The notes beneath the pieces are model-generated. The model ran no database searches. It worked only from the letters and a program-made list of their open reading frames with translations, and was not told where the DNA came from. The position numbers were made by a program, and so were the translations under genes. Shown one piece after another: positions 1 to 9,148 of a stretch of 64,000 bases of DNA. This stretch comes from Prevotella sp. (GTDB lineage: Bacteria; Bacteroidota; Bacteroidia; Bacteroidales; Bacteroidaceae). Position 1 is the first letter of the stretch, and each line of letters starts with the position of its first letter. The DNA lies in NCBI GenBank assembly GCA_017619275.1, contig JAFZSR010000026.1:1-64000 (forward strand), in the 5' to 3' direction.

Positions 1-766
<766 letters not shown>

Positions 767-798
767 GTTTTGTTGCGCTTGTTGTTTAATAGTTTTGT

Positions 799-806
799 GC
801 AAAGGT
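799..806 (-). promoter_or_regulatory. -7 promoter element of ettA
   Basis: Reads TACCTTTG on the minus strand, matching the Bacteroidetes sigma-ABfr -7 consensus TAnnTTTG. It lies 33 nt upstream of the ettA ATG. Confidence 0.75.
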
Positions 807-889
807 ACGAAGATTATGGCAAAAAACCAAAAAAAGCGCCATTTTATTAGCCTTTTGGCTGTCGTAACAGAACGGCATAGCGCCCCATG

Positions 890-977
890 AAATTTTGGCG
901 TACGACTTTTTTCAAAATCTCAACGACTTTTTTGAAAATCTCGACGGTTTTTTTTGAGAAGTCGCGCGCCAAATTTT
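890..977. repeat. Symmetric palindromic repeat, type I, copy 1
   Basis: Ends AAATTTTGGCG and CGCCAAATTTT form imperfect inverted arms. The interior contains repeated CGACTTTTTT and AAAATCTC blocks. It belongs with the element at 14877-14941 and shares words (ACGACTTTTT, AAAATCTC) with the five asymmetric copies elsewhere. Both type I copies sit between divergent genes. Confidence 0.75.
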
Positions 978-1169
978 CGCATCTCGCCATCGAGGAAAAA
1001 AACAACCTTCACAACACGAAAAAAAAGGCAGTGGCGACGACCTTAACGGCTACGAACAGTTGCCACCTTTTTAACGCCCGAAAACTAAAAACAACTTAAA
1101 AACGGACAAATAATGATATATTTTACTTAATATTCTAACGGAAAAAGCGGTTTTTTGCGGAAATGTGCG

Positions 1170-1177
1170 TATATTTG
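1170..1177 (+). promoter_or_regulatory. -7 promoter element of the DUF6242 operon
   Basis: TATATTTG matches TAnnTTTG and lies 26 nt before the ATG at 1204. It probably drives the whole envelope cluster down to the third ompH gene, because no other consensus promoter is seen in the short gaps. Confidence 0.65.
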
Positions 1178-1203
1178 CAGCCAAAATGTCCAAATAGTAT
1201 ATA

Positions 1204-2331
1204 ATGAGCAGACTCTTTTTGAGGTTTTTGGCCGTGATGGCAGCCGTGGCAACAATGGCCTCGTGCCTGAAGGACAACGATGACGAAACCTCATACACCA
1301 ACGACGCAGCCATCACCCAGTTCACGCTGGGCACGCTCAACCGATACACCCACTCACAAACAACGGCGGGAAACGACACCATCATCAAGTCGACCATCAC
1401 CGGCTCAAACTACAAGATGACCATCAACCACCAGCTGGGAATCATCTACAACAACGACGAGCTGCCCGTGGGAACCGACGTGAAGCATGTGGTGTGCACC
1501 GTGACGGCCAAAGGCAGCGGAATGCTGGCTATACAGTCGGCCACAAGCGACTCGCTCAAGTGGTACTCAACCACCGACAGCATTGATTTCTCCACCCTCC
1601 GCATCTTCCGCGTATATGCGCCCGACGGCTCGGGACATCGCGACTATGCCGTACAGGTCAACGTGAGCAGCAGCACGGGCACCACTTTCGCATGGCAAAA
1701 GGCGGCCGACCTTGACCTGCCCGACGCAGCAGCCATGCGACTGGTGGCCACGGCCGACAGCGTGACAGTGAAGCTGCGCGACAGCATTGTGGGAGCCTCG
1801 ACGGCCGAGCAATATATGCTCACGGCCGACGGACGGCTGATGGCATCGGCCGACGGAGGAAAGACGTGGAACGCCGAACAACTGGACGATGACGCAGCCA
1901 TGCTGCCAGCAGCAGGACAGGCCGACTGCGTGAGCTGGCCTTACTTCACCGCCGACAACACCGACTACGTGCTGCTGGTGGGCACACCCCTGCAGGACGA
2001 CGTGCCCTACATGCGCGTTTGGCGGAAAATAGCCCCCTACCAGGGAGGCGGTCAATGGGTGAGCATGCCCGTCGACGACTCAAACCACTATCCTCTGCCA
2101 CGTCAGCAACACATTGCCCTGGCACGCTATCAAGGCTACGTGGTGGCCGTGGGCAGCGACGCCGTGGTGAGACAATCGAGAGACCAAGGCATCACCTGGC
2201 GCACCATGGGCAGCAACTATGCCCTGCCCCAGTCGCTCACAGGAACGGTGGTGAGCTTGGCAAGCGATGAGCAAGACCGCCTGTGGATGCTCACCAGCAC
2301 CGGACAGCTGTGGCAGGGAAGCATGAAATGA
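1204..2331 (+). CDS. DUF6242-type lipoprotein
   Basis: A 375-residue predicted lipoprotein. The N-terminus has a hydrophobic stretch ending in the lipobox MASC (Cys near residue 21), followed by the acidic KDNDDE sequence typical of surface-exposed Bacteroidales lipoproteins. The body resembles DUF6242: an N-terminal beta-sandwich-like part, then repeated short segments such as SADGGKTW and SRDQGITW that recall BNR/sialidase-type propeller blades. Molecular function is unknown. It ends 7 nt before the DUF6089 gene, and this pairing with uppS-bamA is common in the order, so a role at the envelope is likely by association only. Confidence 0.8.
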   Translation: MSRLFLRFLAVMAAVATMASCLKDNDDETSYTNDAAITQFTLGTLNRYTHSQTTAGNDTIIKSTITGSNYKMTINHQLGIIYNNDELPVGTDVKHVVCTVTAKGSGMLAIQSATSDSLKWYSTTDSIDFSTLRIFRVYAPDGSGHRDYAVQVNVSSSTGTTFAWQKAADLDLPDAAAMRLVATADSVTVKLRDSIVGASTAEQYMLTADGRLMASADGGKTWNAEQLDDDAAMLPAAGQADCVSWPYFTADNTDYVLLVGTPLQDDVPYMRVWRKIAPYQGGGQWVSMPVDDSNHYPLPRQQHIALARYQGYVVAVGSDAVVRQSRDQGITWRTMGSNYALPQSLTGTVVSLASDEQDRLWMLTSTGQLWQGSMK

Positions 2332-2338
2332 TAAGCTG

Positions 2339-3097
2339 ATGAGTGAGAGCGTATTCGACAAGACATGGATGGTGAGAGTGCTCATGGCACTGCTTGCTTG
2401 CCATTTCTCATTGGCCATATCACTGGCTCAAGACGAAGACGAATACCGCTTGGAGCTGGGAGGCGGACTGGGGCTGACGGCCTACGAGGGCGACTTCAAT
2501 GGCAACCTGCTGAAAGGCATGCAGCCCAGAGCGGCCTTGGTGGCCAAATATAAAATGAACCCGCGCATGGCGTGGAGCGCACAGATAGCAATGGGGCAGC
2601 TGAAGGGATCGTCGAAGAACGTGGAGACGTGGTATCCCGAATTGCACGACAACCCCATGGACTTCAAAACCAGCGTAACGGATTTCACCGTGCGCTACGA
2701 ATATAATTTCTGGCCTTTTGGCACAGGGCGCGAATACCTGGGCGCCAAGCCCCTCACGCCCTTCCTTGCCATCGGCACAGGACTCTGCTTCACGGGTAAG
2801 CCCAAAACAAGCTGGAGCACCGACTCGATAGCCGCATCCTCGGCGACGGGTGGCACAGTGGGCGCCGTGTTGCTCTTCGGGGCTGGCGTGAAATACAAGC
2901 TGCACGACCGCGTGAACATCATCGCCGAATGGACGATGCACTTCACGGGCACCGACAAACTTGATGGCATCGTCGACCCCTACGGCATCAAAAGCACTGG
3001 ATTGTTTAAGAATGCCGACTGCTACTCAGCCCTGCAGGTGACCATGACCTACGACCTTTGGGCCAAGTGTAAAACCTGCCACAACGACAGGAATTAG
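2339..3097 (+). CDS. DUF6089 / PorG-like outer-membrane beta-barrel protein
   Basis: 252 residues. A signal peptide (hydrophobic stretch to about residue 30, cleavage near SLAQ) is followed by alternating amphipathic strands (ELGGGLGLTAYEGDFNG, YKMNPRMAWSAQIAMG) of an eight-stranded barrel. It ends in the family-typical KCKTCHN tail. DUF6089 members are related to PorG, an outer-membrane subunit linked to the type IX secretion system, but in many Bacteroidales the gene simply precedes uppS and bamA, as here. Whether a functional T9SS exists cannot be judged from this window, although several proteins here carry sorting-like C-termini. Confidence 0.8.
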   Translation: MSESVFDKTWMVRVLMALLACHFSLAISLAQDEDEYRLELGGGLGLTAYEGDFNGNLLKGMQPRAALVAKYKMNPRMAWSAQIAMGQLKGSSKNVETWYPELHDNPMDFKTSVTDFTVRYEYNFWPFGTGREYLGAKPLTPFLAIGTGLCFTGKPKTSWSTDSIAASSATGGTVGAVLLFGAGVKYKLHDRVNIIAEWTMHFTGTDKLDGIVDPYGIKSTGLFKNADCYSALQVTMTYDLWAKCKTCHNDRN

Positions 3098-3123
3098 GAG
3101 TTAGAAGTTAAGAATTACGTGTT

Positions 3124-3876
3124 ATGACAGAAATAGATATGACTCGCATCCCCCGCCACATTGCCATCATCATGGACGGCAATGGGCGATGGGCGTTGGA
3201 GCGCGGACTCGACCGTACCTTCGGCCACAAAGAGGGAGTGGATGCCGTGAAGCGCATCACTACCGAGTGCTCGAACCTGGGGGTGAAGTTCCTCACGCTC
3301 TACACATTCTCAACCGAGAACTGGAATCGTCCCATCTACGAGGTAGAAGCCATCATGGAACTGGTGCTGAACTTCTTCGAGATGGAGTTGTTCCACAACA
3401 ACAACGTGCGATTCCGCATCGTTGGCGACTTCGACCGACTCTCGGAGAACGTGCGGAAGAAGCTGAGATACATGGAGGATGTCACCGCCAAATATACGGG
3501 TCTGACCATGGTGCTGGCTCTGAGCTATTCGTCGAAACTGGAGATTACCAATGCCGTGAAGCAGATTGCACAAGAGGTGAAAGAGGGTGTCATCAACCCC
3601 GCTGACATCACCGAGCAGACCATCAACGACCGGCTGTGGACCAACTTCATGCCCGACCCCGACCTGCTCATACGCACCGGCGGCGAACTGCGCATCAGCA
3701 ACTACCTGCTGTGGCAGATTGCCTATTCCGAACTATATTTCTGCGACACTTATTGGCCCGACTTCCAGCGCGAAGACTTGCACCGCGCCATCGCAAACTA
3801 CCAGAGCCGACAGCGCCGATTCGGAAAAACCGAGGCGCAAATCAGTGGCGAGGCAGCGCCTCAAAATGATAAATAA
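3124..3876 (+). CDS. uppS: Isoprenyl transferase (undecaprenyl diphosphate synthase)
   Basis: Cis-prenyltransferase of 250 residues that makes the C55 lipid carrier for peptidoglycan and O-antigen from FPP and IPP. The catalytic signature IIMDGNGRWA is at residues 14-23, with the catalytic Asp inside it. Further family blocks are TLYTFSTENW and the C-terminal LLIRTGGELRISNYLLWQ and ELYF. Two in-frame starts exist (MTEID and MTRIP, residue 6); the upstream one is kept. It ends 2 nt before the bamA start and overlaps the left arm of a palindromic repeat, which encodes its last residues QNDK. Confidence 0.95.
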   Translation: MTEIDMTRIPRHIAIIMDGNGRWALERGLDRTFGHKEGVDAVKRITTECSNLGVKFLTLYTFSTENWNRPIYEVEAIMELVLNFFEMELFHNNNVRFRIVGDFDRLSENVRKKLRYMEDVTAKYTGLTMVLALSYSSKLEITNAVKQIAQEVKEGVINPADITEQTINDRLWTNFMPDPDLLIRTGGELRISNYLLWQIAYSELYFCDTYWPDFQREDLHRAIANYQSRQRRFGKTEAQISGEAAPQNDK

Positions 3877-3990
3877 AAATGATCAATGACAATCGCAGCA
3901 TCGTGATGCGCAAGCTGAATGACATACTGACAAGAAACAGATGGGTGATGGTGATGGCTTTATCATTCATCATTTATCATTTATCATTTA
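3864..3990 (+). repeat. Palindromic cassette whose right arm encodes the BamA signal peptide, copy A
   Basis: The left arm (about 3864-3889, AAATGATAAATAAAAATGAT) is complementary to the right arm (3959-3990, repeated TTATCATTTATCATTT). The left arm covers the uppS stop and the bamA ATG; the right arm encodes ALSFIIYHLSF, the hydrophobic core of the BamA signal peptide. A homologous cassette lies at 7754-7875, including the shared spacer ACAGAnGATGGnTGATGGTG in slightly different forms. Confidence 0.75.
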
Positions 3991-6632
3991 GCCGCGCAGC
4001 GGCGCAGAATTTCATCTACCGCCCCGACATCTCCTACGCCGGCACACCGCGCCAGGTGGAGATTGGAGGGCTGACCGTGAAGGGCGTCACAGACTATGAA
4101 GACTATGTGCTCATCAACCTCTCGGGACTCAGCGTAGGACAGCAAATAGAGATGCCCGGCAGCGAAATCACAGAAGCCGTGAAGCGCTACTGGAAGCACG
4201 GACTGTTCTCGAAGGTGAGCATCACTGCCGACAGCATCGTCGACTCCAAGGTTTACCTCTGCATCAACCTCGCACTGTGCCCACGCATCAGCGAGGTGCA
4301 ATACTATGGCGTGAAGAAAAGCGAGCGCGAAGACTTGGAAACAAAACTGGGCATGGCCAAGGGCTTGAGCATGACGAAGAACCTGGTGGACCGTGCAAAG
4401 ATTCTGGCCAAGAAATACTACGACGACAAAGGCTACAAGAACGCCGAGATTGACATCGTTCAGCGCGACGATGTGACGGGCAAGAACCAGGTGGTGCTGG
4501 AGGTGCACATCGACAAGAAAGACAAGATGAAGGTGCGCAACATTGTGCTGGAGGGCAACGACCAGGTATCAACGTCGAAGCTGAAGGGTGGAATGTTCAC
4601 CAAAGGCGCACTGGGAAAGATTCACGAAGCCAGCAAATTCAAGAATTTCTTCAAAGCCAAGAAATTCACGCCAGAGCGCTTTGCCGAGGCCAAGAAGACT
4701 CTCATTGAGAAATATAACGAGCTGGGATTCCGCGATGCCACCGTGATTGAAGACTCCGTGTGGAACGAAGACGATAAACACGTCAATGTCTTCTTGAAGG
4801 TGGAAGAGGGCGACAAATATTACCTGCGCAACATCACTTGGGTGGGCAACACCGTGGTGAACACCGAAGGCCTGAATCGCACACTGGGAATGAAGCAGGG
4901 CGACGTGTACAACCAGAAACTCATCAACAAGCGACTGCTCACCGACGAGGACGGCGTGCACGACTATTATTACAACAACGGCTATGTGTTCTCGCAAATC
5001 GACCCGGCCGAGGTGAACATCGTGGGCGACAGCATCGACCTGGAAGTGCGCATCCTGGAAGGACCGCAAGCTCACCTGAACAATGTGAAGATTTTCGGTA
5101 ACGACCGCCTCTACGAGGAGGTGGTGCGCCGCGAACTGCGCACCAAGCCCGGCGACCTGTTCTCGAAAGAAGCGCTGATGCGCTCCTACCGCGAGATTGC
5201 CTCCATGGGCTACTTCGATGCCGAAGCCATCAACCCCGACGTGAAACCTGACGCCGAAAGTGGCAATGTGAACATCAACTGGGAGCTGGAGCAGAAGAGC
5301 AACGACCAGCTGGAGCTGTCGTTAGGCTGGGGACAAACGGGTATTATCGGTCGCGTGGGCATCAAGTTCAACAACTTCTCGCTACGCAACCTGCTGGGCA
5401 AAAACAAGCTGCACCGCGGCTTCCTGCCCGCTGGCGACGGTGAGCAGGTAGGACTCTCCTACCAAACCAACGGACGCTACTACTCATCGCTCTCGCTCAA
5501 CTACGGAACGGGCTGGTTTGGCGGCAAACGCCCCAATGCCCTCAACATCGGAGCCTACTACTCGAAGCAGAGCGACGTCAGCAGCAACTACTACAACTCG
5601 GCCTACATGAACTCCCTGCAATACATGTATGGCGGCTACGGCTACTACAACGGCGGCTACTACAACAACTACGAAAGCTATCTCGACGACGACAAATACG
5701 TGAAGCTCTTCGGACTCAGCGTCGGATGGGGTAAGCGACTGCGCTGGCCCGACGACTATTTCCAGCTGTCGGCTACGCTGGCCTATCAGCGCTATATGCT
5801 GAAAGACTGGCAGTACTTCCTCATCTCCAACGGTAACTCCAACAACTTGAACCTCTCGCTGGCACTCAACCGAACGTCCACCGACAACCCGCTCTTCCCG
5901 CGCACCGGCTCGGAGTTCTTGCTCAGCGTCACACTCACCCCGCCCTGGTCGCTCTTCGACAACAAGGACTATAAGAACCTGGCCACCTGGAAGACCTACC
6001 AAGACGACTACGACCGTTTCCAGGACGAGCAGCGCGAGAAATACCGCTGGGTGGAATACCACAAGTGGAAGTTCAAGAGCCGCACTTTCACCGCACTCAC
6101 CAACGGCCAGAAATGCTTCGTGCTGATGACCCGCGTGGAGATGGGTATTCTCGGCTCCTACAACAAATACAAGAAGTCGCCCTTTGAAACCTTCTATGTG
6201 GGTGGCGACGGTATGAGCGGCTACAGCACCAGCTATGCCGAGGAGACCATCGGCTTGCGCGGCTATGAGAACGGTTCGCTCTCGCTCTCGGCCAATGCAC
6301 TGGCAGGCGAACGCACCCCCGGCCGCTACAGCAGCTATGACTCCTACGCCTACGACCGCTTCACACTCGAACTGCGCTATCCCTTCATGCTGGGCAACAC
6401 CACCATCTACGGACTGGGATTCATGGAAGGCGGTAACGCATGGGCAAACGTGAAGGACTTCAATCCCTTCGACATGAAGAAATCGGCCGGTTTCGGTGTC
6501 CGCATCTATCTGCCCATGGTGGGTCTGATGGGTATCGACTGGGCCTATGGTTTCGACAGCGTCTACCAAGGCAGTGGCGGTTGGCGTAAAGGCGGCAGCC
6601 AGTTCCACTTCATCCTGGGACAGGAATTCTAA
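3879..6632 (+). CDS. bamA: Outer-membrane protein assembly factor BamA
   Basis: Omp85-family insertase of 917 residues that folds beta-barrel proteins into the outer membrane. After the signal peptide (core ALSFIIYHLSF, cleavage near AAAQ) come POTRA-type repeats (e.g. VRNIVLEGNDQVSTSKL, LRNITWVGNTVVNTEGL, LNNVKIFGNDRLYEEVV) to about residue 450. A C-terminal barrel ends in FILGQEF with terminal Phe. The barrel carries an unusual Tyr/Gly/Asn-rich loop (GGYGYYNGGYYNNY, about residues 583-596). The start at 3879 keeps an N-terminal extension; 3906 (MRKLND) is an equally possible start. It is followed by the Skp/OmpH chaperone genes, the usual order. Confidence 0.95.
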   Translation: MINDNRSIVMRKLNDILTRNRWVMVMALSFIIYHLSFSRAAAQNFIYRPDISYAGTPRQVEIGGLTVKGVTDYEDYVLINLSGLSVGQQIEMPGSEITEAVKRYWKHGLFSKVSITADSIVDSKVYLCINLALCPRISEVQYYGVKKSEREDLETKLGMAKGLSMTKNLVDRAKILAKKYYDDKGYKNAEIDIVQRDDVTGKNQVVLEVHIDKKDKMKVRNIVLEGNDQVSTSKLKGGMFTKGALGKIHEASKFKNFFKAKKFTPERFAEAKKTLIEKYNELGFRDATVIEDSVWNEDDKHVNVFLKVEEGDKYYLRNITWVGNTVVNTEGLNRTLGMKQGDVYNQKLINKRLLTDEDGVHDYYYNNGYVFSQIDPAEVNIVGDSIDLEVRILEGPQAHLNNVKIFGNDRLYEEVVRRELRTKPGDLFSKEALMRSYREIASMGYFDAEAINPDVKPDAESGNVNINWELEQKSNDQLELSLGWGQTGIIGRVGIKFNNFSLRNLLGKNKLHRGFLPAGDGEQVGLSYQTNGRYYSSLSLNYGTGWFGGKRPNALNIGAYYSKQSDVSSNYYNSAYMNSLQYMYGGYGYYNGGYYNNYESYLDDDKYVKLFGLSVGWGKRLRWPDDYFQLSATLAYQRYMLKDWQYFLISNGNSNNLNLSLALNRTSTDNPLFPRTGSEFLLSVTLTPPWSLFDNKDYKNLATWKTYQDDYDRFQDEQREKYRWVEYHKWKFKSRTFTALTNGQKCFVLMTRVEMGILGSYNKYKKSPFETFYVGGDGMSGYSTSYAEETIGLRGYENGSLSLSANALAGERTPGRYSSYDSYAYDRFTLELRYPFMLGNTTIYGLGFMEGGNAWANVKDFNPFDMKKSAGFGVRIYLPMVGLMGIDWAYGFDSVYQGSGGWRKGGSQFHFILGQEF

Positions 6633-6672
6633 TTTGACTATTTATGAATTTGAGATAATAGAATTGAAAATT

Positions 6673-7191
6673 ATGATTAAGAAAGCTATCATTTGTGCCA
6701 TCATGGCCTTTTGTGGACTGACCACCACACAAGCGCAAAAGTTTGCACTTATCGACATGGACTACGTGTTCAAGAACATCCCTGCTTATGAGCGCGCCAA
6801 TGAGCAGCTATCGCAGGTATCGAAGAAATGGCAAGCCGAGGTCGATGCACTCACCACCGAGGCTCAGACCATGTACAAGAACTACCAGAACGAGGTGGTG
6901 TTCCTCTCGGCCGAGCAGAAGAAGGCACGCCAGGACGCCATCATGGAGAAAGAGAAGCAGGCCGCCGAGCTGAAGCGACAGTACTTCGGCCCCGATGGCG
7001 AGCTCTTCAAGAAGCGTACCGCACTGATGAATCCCATCCAAGAGGAGGTGTACAACGCCGTGAAGGACGTGAGCGAACTGCGTGGCTACCAGCTGGTGCT
7101 CGACCGTGCCAGCGACACCGGCATCATCTTCGGAAGCCCCAAGATTGACATCAGCGACGAGGTGCTCCGCAAACTGGGATACTCTTATTAA
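6673..7191 (+). CDS. OmpH/Skp-family periplasmic chaperone, paralogue 1
   Basis: 172 residues from the ATG at 6673. A longer in-frame opening reaches back into bamA, but the sequence at 6673 gives a clean signal peptide (MIKKAIICAIMAFCGL, cleavage near TQAQ). The body is the Skp pattern: KFALIDMDYVFKNIPAY, a long charged coiled-coil hairpin (about residues 40-120) and a return strand (YQLVLDRASDTGIIFG). Skp proteins hold unfolded outer-membrane proteins in the periplasm and hand them to BamA, encoded just upstream. Two further paralogues follow. Confidence 0.9.
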   Translation: MIKKAIICAIMAFCGLTTTQAQKFALIDMDYVFKNIPAYERANEQLSQVSKKWQAEVDALTTEAQTMYKNYQNEVVFLSAEQKKARQDAIMEKEKQAAELKRQYFGPDGELFKKRTALMNPIQEEVYNAVKDVSELRGYQLVLDRASDTGIIFGSPKIDISDEVLRKLGYSY

Positions 7192-7230
7192 GAAACATAA
7201 AGAAAAAACATTAATAAAATTATAGCAACA

Positions 7231-7740
7231 ATGAAAAAATTTATCCTTTGCGCCATCTGCGCAATCTGCGGCTTCACCACCGCATCGGCCCAGGCCCCGA
7301 AGTTTGGCCACGTCAATTCACAGGAAATCATTCAGGCCATGCCCGAGTATAACGCTGCTCGCACAGAGATTGAGAAACTCGCAGAACAGTATCAGGCCGA
7401 CCTGAAGCAAATGCAGGACGAGCTGGAGAAGAAAGCCCAGGCTTTTGAGAAGGAGCAGGCCTCTCTGCCCGAGAACATCAAGCAGCGTCGCAACCAGGAA
7501 CTGAACGACCTCTACCAGCGTATTCTCCAAACCGGTCAGGACAACGACCAGGCTCTGCAAAAGGCTCAGGCTGAGAAGATGCAAGCCATCACCACCAAAG
7601 TGCTCGACGCCATCAAGTCCATTGGCCAGGAAGGCGGCTACGTCTATATCATGGAGATGAGCGCCGGCATTCCCTACATCTCGACCACGCTTTCCACCGA
7701 CCTCACCGCACAGGTGAAGGCCAAGCTGGGCCTGAAATAA
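7231..7740 (+). CDS. OmpH/Skp-family periplasmic chaperone, paralogue 2
   Basis: 169 residues. The signal peptide MKKFILCAICAICGFTTASAQ is followed by KFGHVNSQEIIQAMPEY, the N-terminal strand of Skp proteins. A Gln/Glu/Lys-rich coiled-coil hairpin spans about residues 45-125, then GGYVYIMEMSAGIPYIS and a short C-terminal helix. It lies 39 nt downstream of paralogue 1 and has the same fold, so the two probably arose by tandem duplication. It likely forms homo- or hetero-trimers in the periplasm; which client set it serves cannot be inferred. Confidence 0.92.
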   Translation: MKKFILCAICAICGFTTASAQAPKFGHVNSQEIIQAMPEYNAARTEIEKLAEQYQADLKQMQDELEKKAQAFEKEQASLPENIKQRRNQELNDLYQRILQTGQDNDQALQKAQAEKMQAITTKVLDAIKSIGQEGGYVYIMEMSAGIPYISTTLSTDLTAQVKAKLGLK

Positions 7741-7753
7741 ACGGCACTACTTG

Positions 7754-7875
7754 TGAAAAGATAAATGACAAACAAAAACTATTTAGGCATGGACAATTAC
7801 CAAAACAAACTAGCGAACAGACGATGGATGATGGTGATCGCTTTATCATTTATCCTTTGTCATTTATCATTTAGC
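7754..7875 (+). repeat. Palindromic cassette whose right arm encodes the third OmpH signal peptide, copy B
   Basis: The left arm around 7757-7775 (AAAAGATAAATGACAAAC) pairs with CTTTGTCATTTATCATTT at 7855-7872. The segment 7815-7875 aligns with 3935-3992 of copy A, including GATGGTGAT and the TTATCATTTATC tract. The right arm encodes ALSFILCHLSFS, nearly identical to the BamA signal core, although the two mature proteins are unrelated. Confidence 0.75.
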
Positions 7876-8343
7876 CCTGCAAAGGCGCAAATATTGTGCA
7901 TTGGCTATCTCAGCCACGACAGCATCCTCACTGCCATGCCACAATACAAATTTGTAGAGGTGGAGATGGACTCGCTGCGCCAAGCTTACGAGAAAGAGAT
8001 GCAACGGGTGGAGAAAGACTTCAACGAGAAGTACGAGGCTTTCCTCGAAGGCCGAAAGGACTACCCCCGCACCATCATGCTGAAGCGGCAAACCGAGTTG
8101 CAGCAACTACTTGAGCGCAACGTGAAGTTCAAGGAGCAGAGCCGACGCGAGCTGGCCGACATCCGCAAACAAAAGCTGGCTCCTCTGACAAAGCTGCTCA
8201 ACGACGCCATTGCAAACGTGGCCCAGCAGCAACACCTGCTCGTGGTGCTCAACACCGACAGCAATGCCTGCCCGTTCATCGACCCCGAAATGTCGGTCGA
8301 CATCACCCACGAAGTGTTGCGGGTGCTGACAGGAGAGGAGTGA
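7765..8343 (+). CDS. OmpH/Skp-family periplasmic chaperone, paralogue 3
   Basis: 192 residues from 7765; the start could also be the ATG at 7789 (MDNYQNK). The signal core ALSFILCHLSFS is encoded by the right arm of a palindromic repeat and closely resembles that of BamA rather than those of the two neighbouring OmpH paralogues. The mature part has the Skp pattern: ILCIGYLSHDSILTAMPQY, a charged coiled coil (about residues 70-145) and QHLLVVLNTDSNACPFIDP. It is more divergent than paralogues 1 and 2. It is the last gene of the operon, ending just before a long hairpin. Confidence 0.85.
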   Translation: MTNKNYLGMDNYQNKLANRRWMMVIALSFILCHLSFSPAKAQILCIGYLSHDSILTAMPQYKFVEVEMDSLRQAYEKEMQRVEKDFNEKYEAFLEGRKDYPRTIMLKRQTELQQLLERNVKFKEQSRRELADIRKQKLAPLTKLLNDAIANVAQQQHLLVVLNTDSNACPFIDPEMSVDITHEVLRVLTGEE

Positions 8344-8348
8344 GAAGA

Positions 8349-8417
8349 GATAAGTGAAAAGTAAAAGGTGATAAGTGTGGTTTTCTTCCACTTATCACCT
8401 TTTACTTTTCACTTATC
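8349..8417. terminator. Long hairpin between convergent genes
   Basis: 29-nt arms, 8349-8377 and 8389-8417, built from GATAAGTG and GAAAAGTAAAAGG words, are perfectly complementary around an 11-nt T-rich loop. It separates the third ompH gene (+) from a membrane-protein gene (-) whose stop codon lies inside the right arm, so it can terminate in both directions. A related but imperfect hairpin lies at 11077-11163. Confidence 0.75.
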
Positions 8418-9033
8418 ACTTCTTCAAATTCGGACAGTGTTCGCGCAGGAACTGGAGCACGAAATCAAAGTCCTCGTCGCAAACGTAGGCGCGGTTCTTG
8501 AACAACGTCTCGTTCACCTTGATGGTGTTCATCCATCGGCGGGGCACGACCTGCTTTACATCCGAGAGCGTCGATGTAAGCGAGTCGCGGCTGGCCGCAA
8601 GCATACCGGCTCCCGCCACGCCGGGTCTTCCTGCCACGGCGCCCGCCAGAATTGCCAGCTCGCCTATCAGGCGAGCTTTTTTCATTGTGGCGGGCATCTG
8701 CTTATGCACCAGCTCGTGCTCGTCGAGGGTGAACAACACGATATACTTCTTCCCCGTGATGAGGGCATAGAACACATAACCCAAAGCGCCCAACACCAGC
8801 ATCACGCCCGTGGCGGCAAGGAGCCCTACGCCCAGTCCTTTCAGCAAACTGAGCGACAAATCGCCCGAGAAAAGACCGATGAGCAACGCAATGACCACCA
8901 AAATGACAATGCTCATGCCCAGCACCTTGTAGACATCGAAGAGCACGGTGGGATTCCTCAGCAAGTTCACTTCATAAATCCAGCGGTACTTACCGTCGGG
9001 ATATAGCTTTACGCGATAATCTGCATCTTTCAT
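8416..9033 (-). CDS. Membrane protein of unknown function
   Basis: 205 residues, no family recognised. The N-terminal 40 residues are cytoplasmic-like (YRVKLYPDGKYRWIYEVNLL). Two membrane segments follow, about residues 41-60 (MSIVILVVIALLIGLF) and 68-92 (GLGVGLLAATGVMLVLGALG), then a soluble C-terminal half. The latter includes a Gly/Ala-rich stretch (LAILAGAVAGRPGVAGAG) and ends in FVLQFLREHCPNLKK. It stands alone between convergent and divergent neighbours. A -7 promoter element ends only 5 nt upstream of the ATG, so the mRNA may be leaderless. Confidence 0.75.
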   Translation of the reverse strand: MKDADYRVKLYPDGKYRWIYEVNLLRNPTVLFDVYKVLGMSIVILVVIALLIGLFSGDLSLSLLKGLGVGLLAATGVMLVLGALGYVFYALITGKKYIVLFTLDEHELVHKQMPATMKKARLIGELAILAGAVAGRPGVAGAGMLAASRDSLTSTLSDVKQVVPRRWMNTIKVNETLFKNRAYVCDEDFDFVLQFLREHCPNLKK

Positions 9034-9037
9034 GCTG

Positions 9038-9045
9038 CAAATTTA
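9038..9045 (-). promoter_or_regulatory. -7 promoter element of the 8416-9033 gene
   Basis: TAAATTTG on the minus strand matches TAnnTTTG. Its position, 5 nt before the ATG, would put the transcription start at or next to the start codon. Confidence 0.5.
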
Positions 9046-9118
9046 CGCTTTTTCTACTGATTTCGGATTATTTTTGTCACATTTTTGAAGATTTCTGTTC
9101 CATTTCAGTTTTTTTTCG

Positions 9119-9126
9119 TAACTTTG
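9119..9126 (+). promoter_or_regulatory. -7 promoter element of argD-proC
   Basis: TAACTTTG matches TAnnTTTG and lies 22 nt before the argD ATG. No ARG-box-like palindrome is obvious next to it, unlike at argR. Confidence 0.7.
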
Positions 9127-9148
9127 CCGAAAGAAATAACAGAATAAC

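Larger units (their letters stand above)
767..1203. other. Divergent intergenic region, 437 nt, no gene
   Basis: It holds the ettA promoter (799-806, minus), the promoter of the DUF6242 operon (1170-1177, plus) and a symmetric palindromic repeat (890-977). The remainder is A/T-rich with homopolymer runs. I see no credible coding sequence: the short open frames cross the repeat and have no family-like composition. Confidence 0.7.

Noticed and set aside
887..1099. Short open frame (70 codons) between ettA and the DUF6242 gene
   Set aside because: It crosses the type I palindromic repeat and homopolymer tracts, with no family resemblance.
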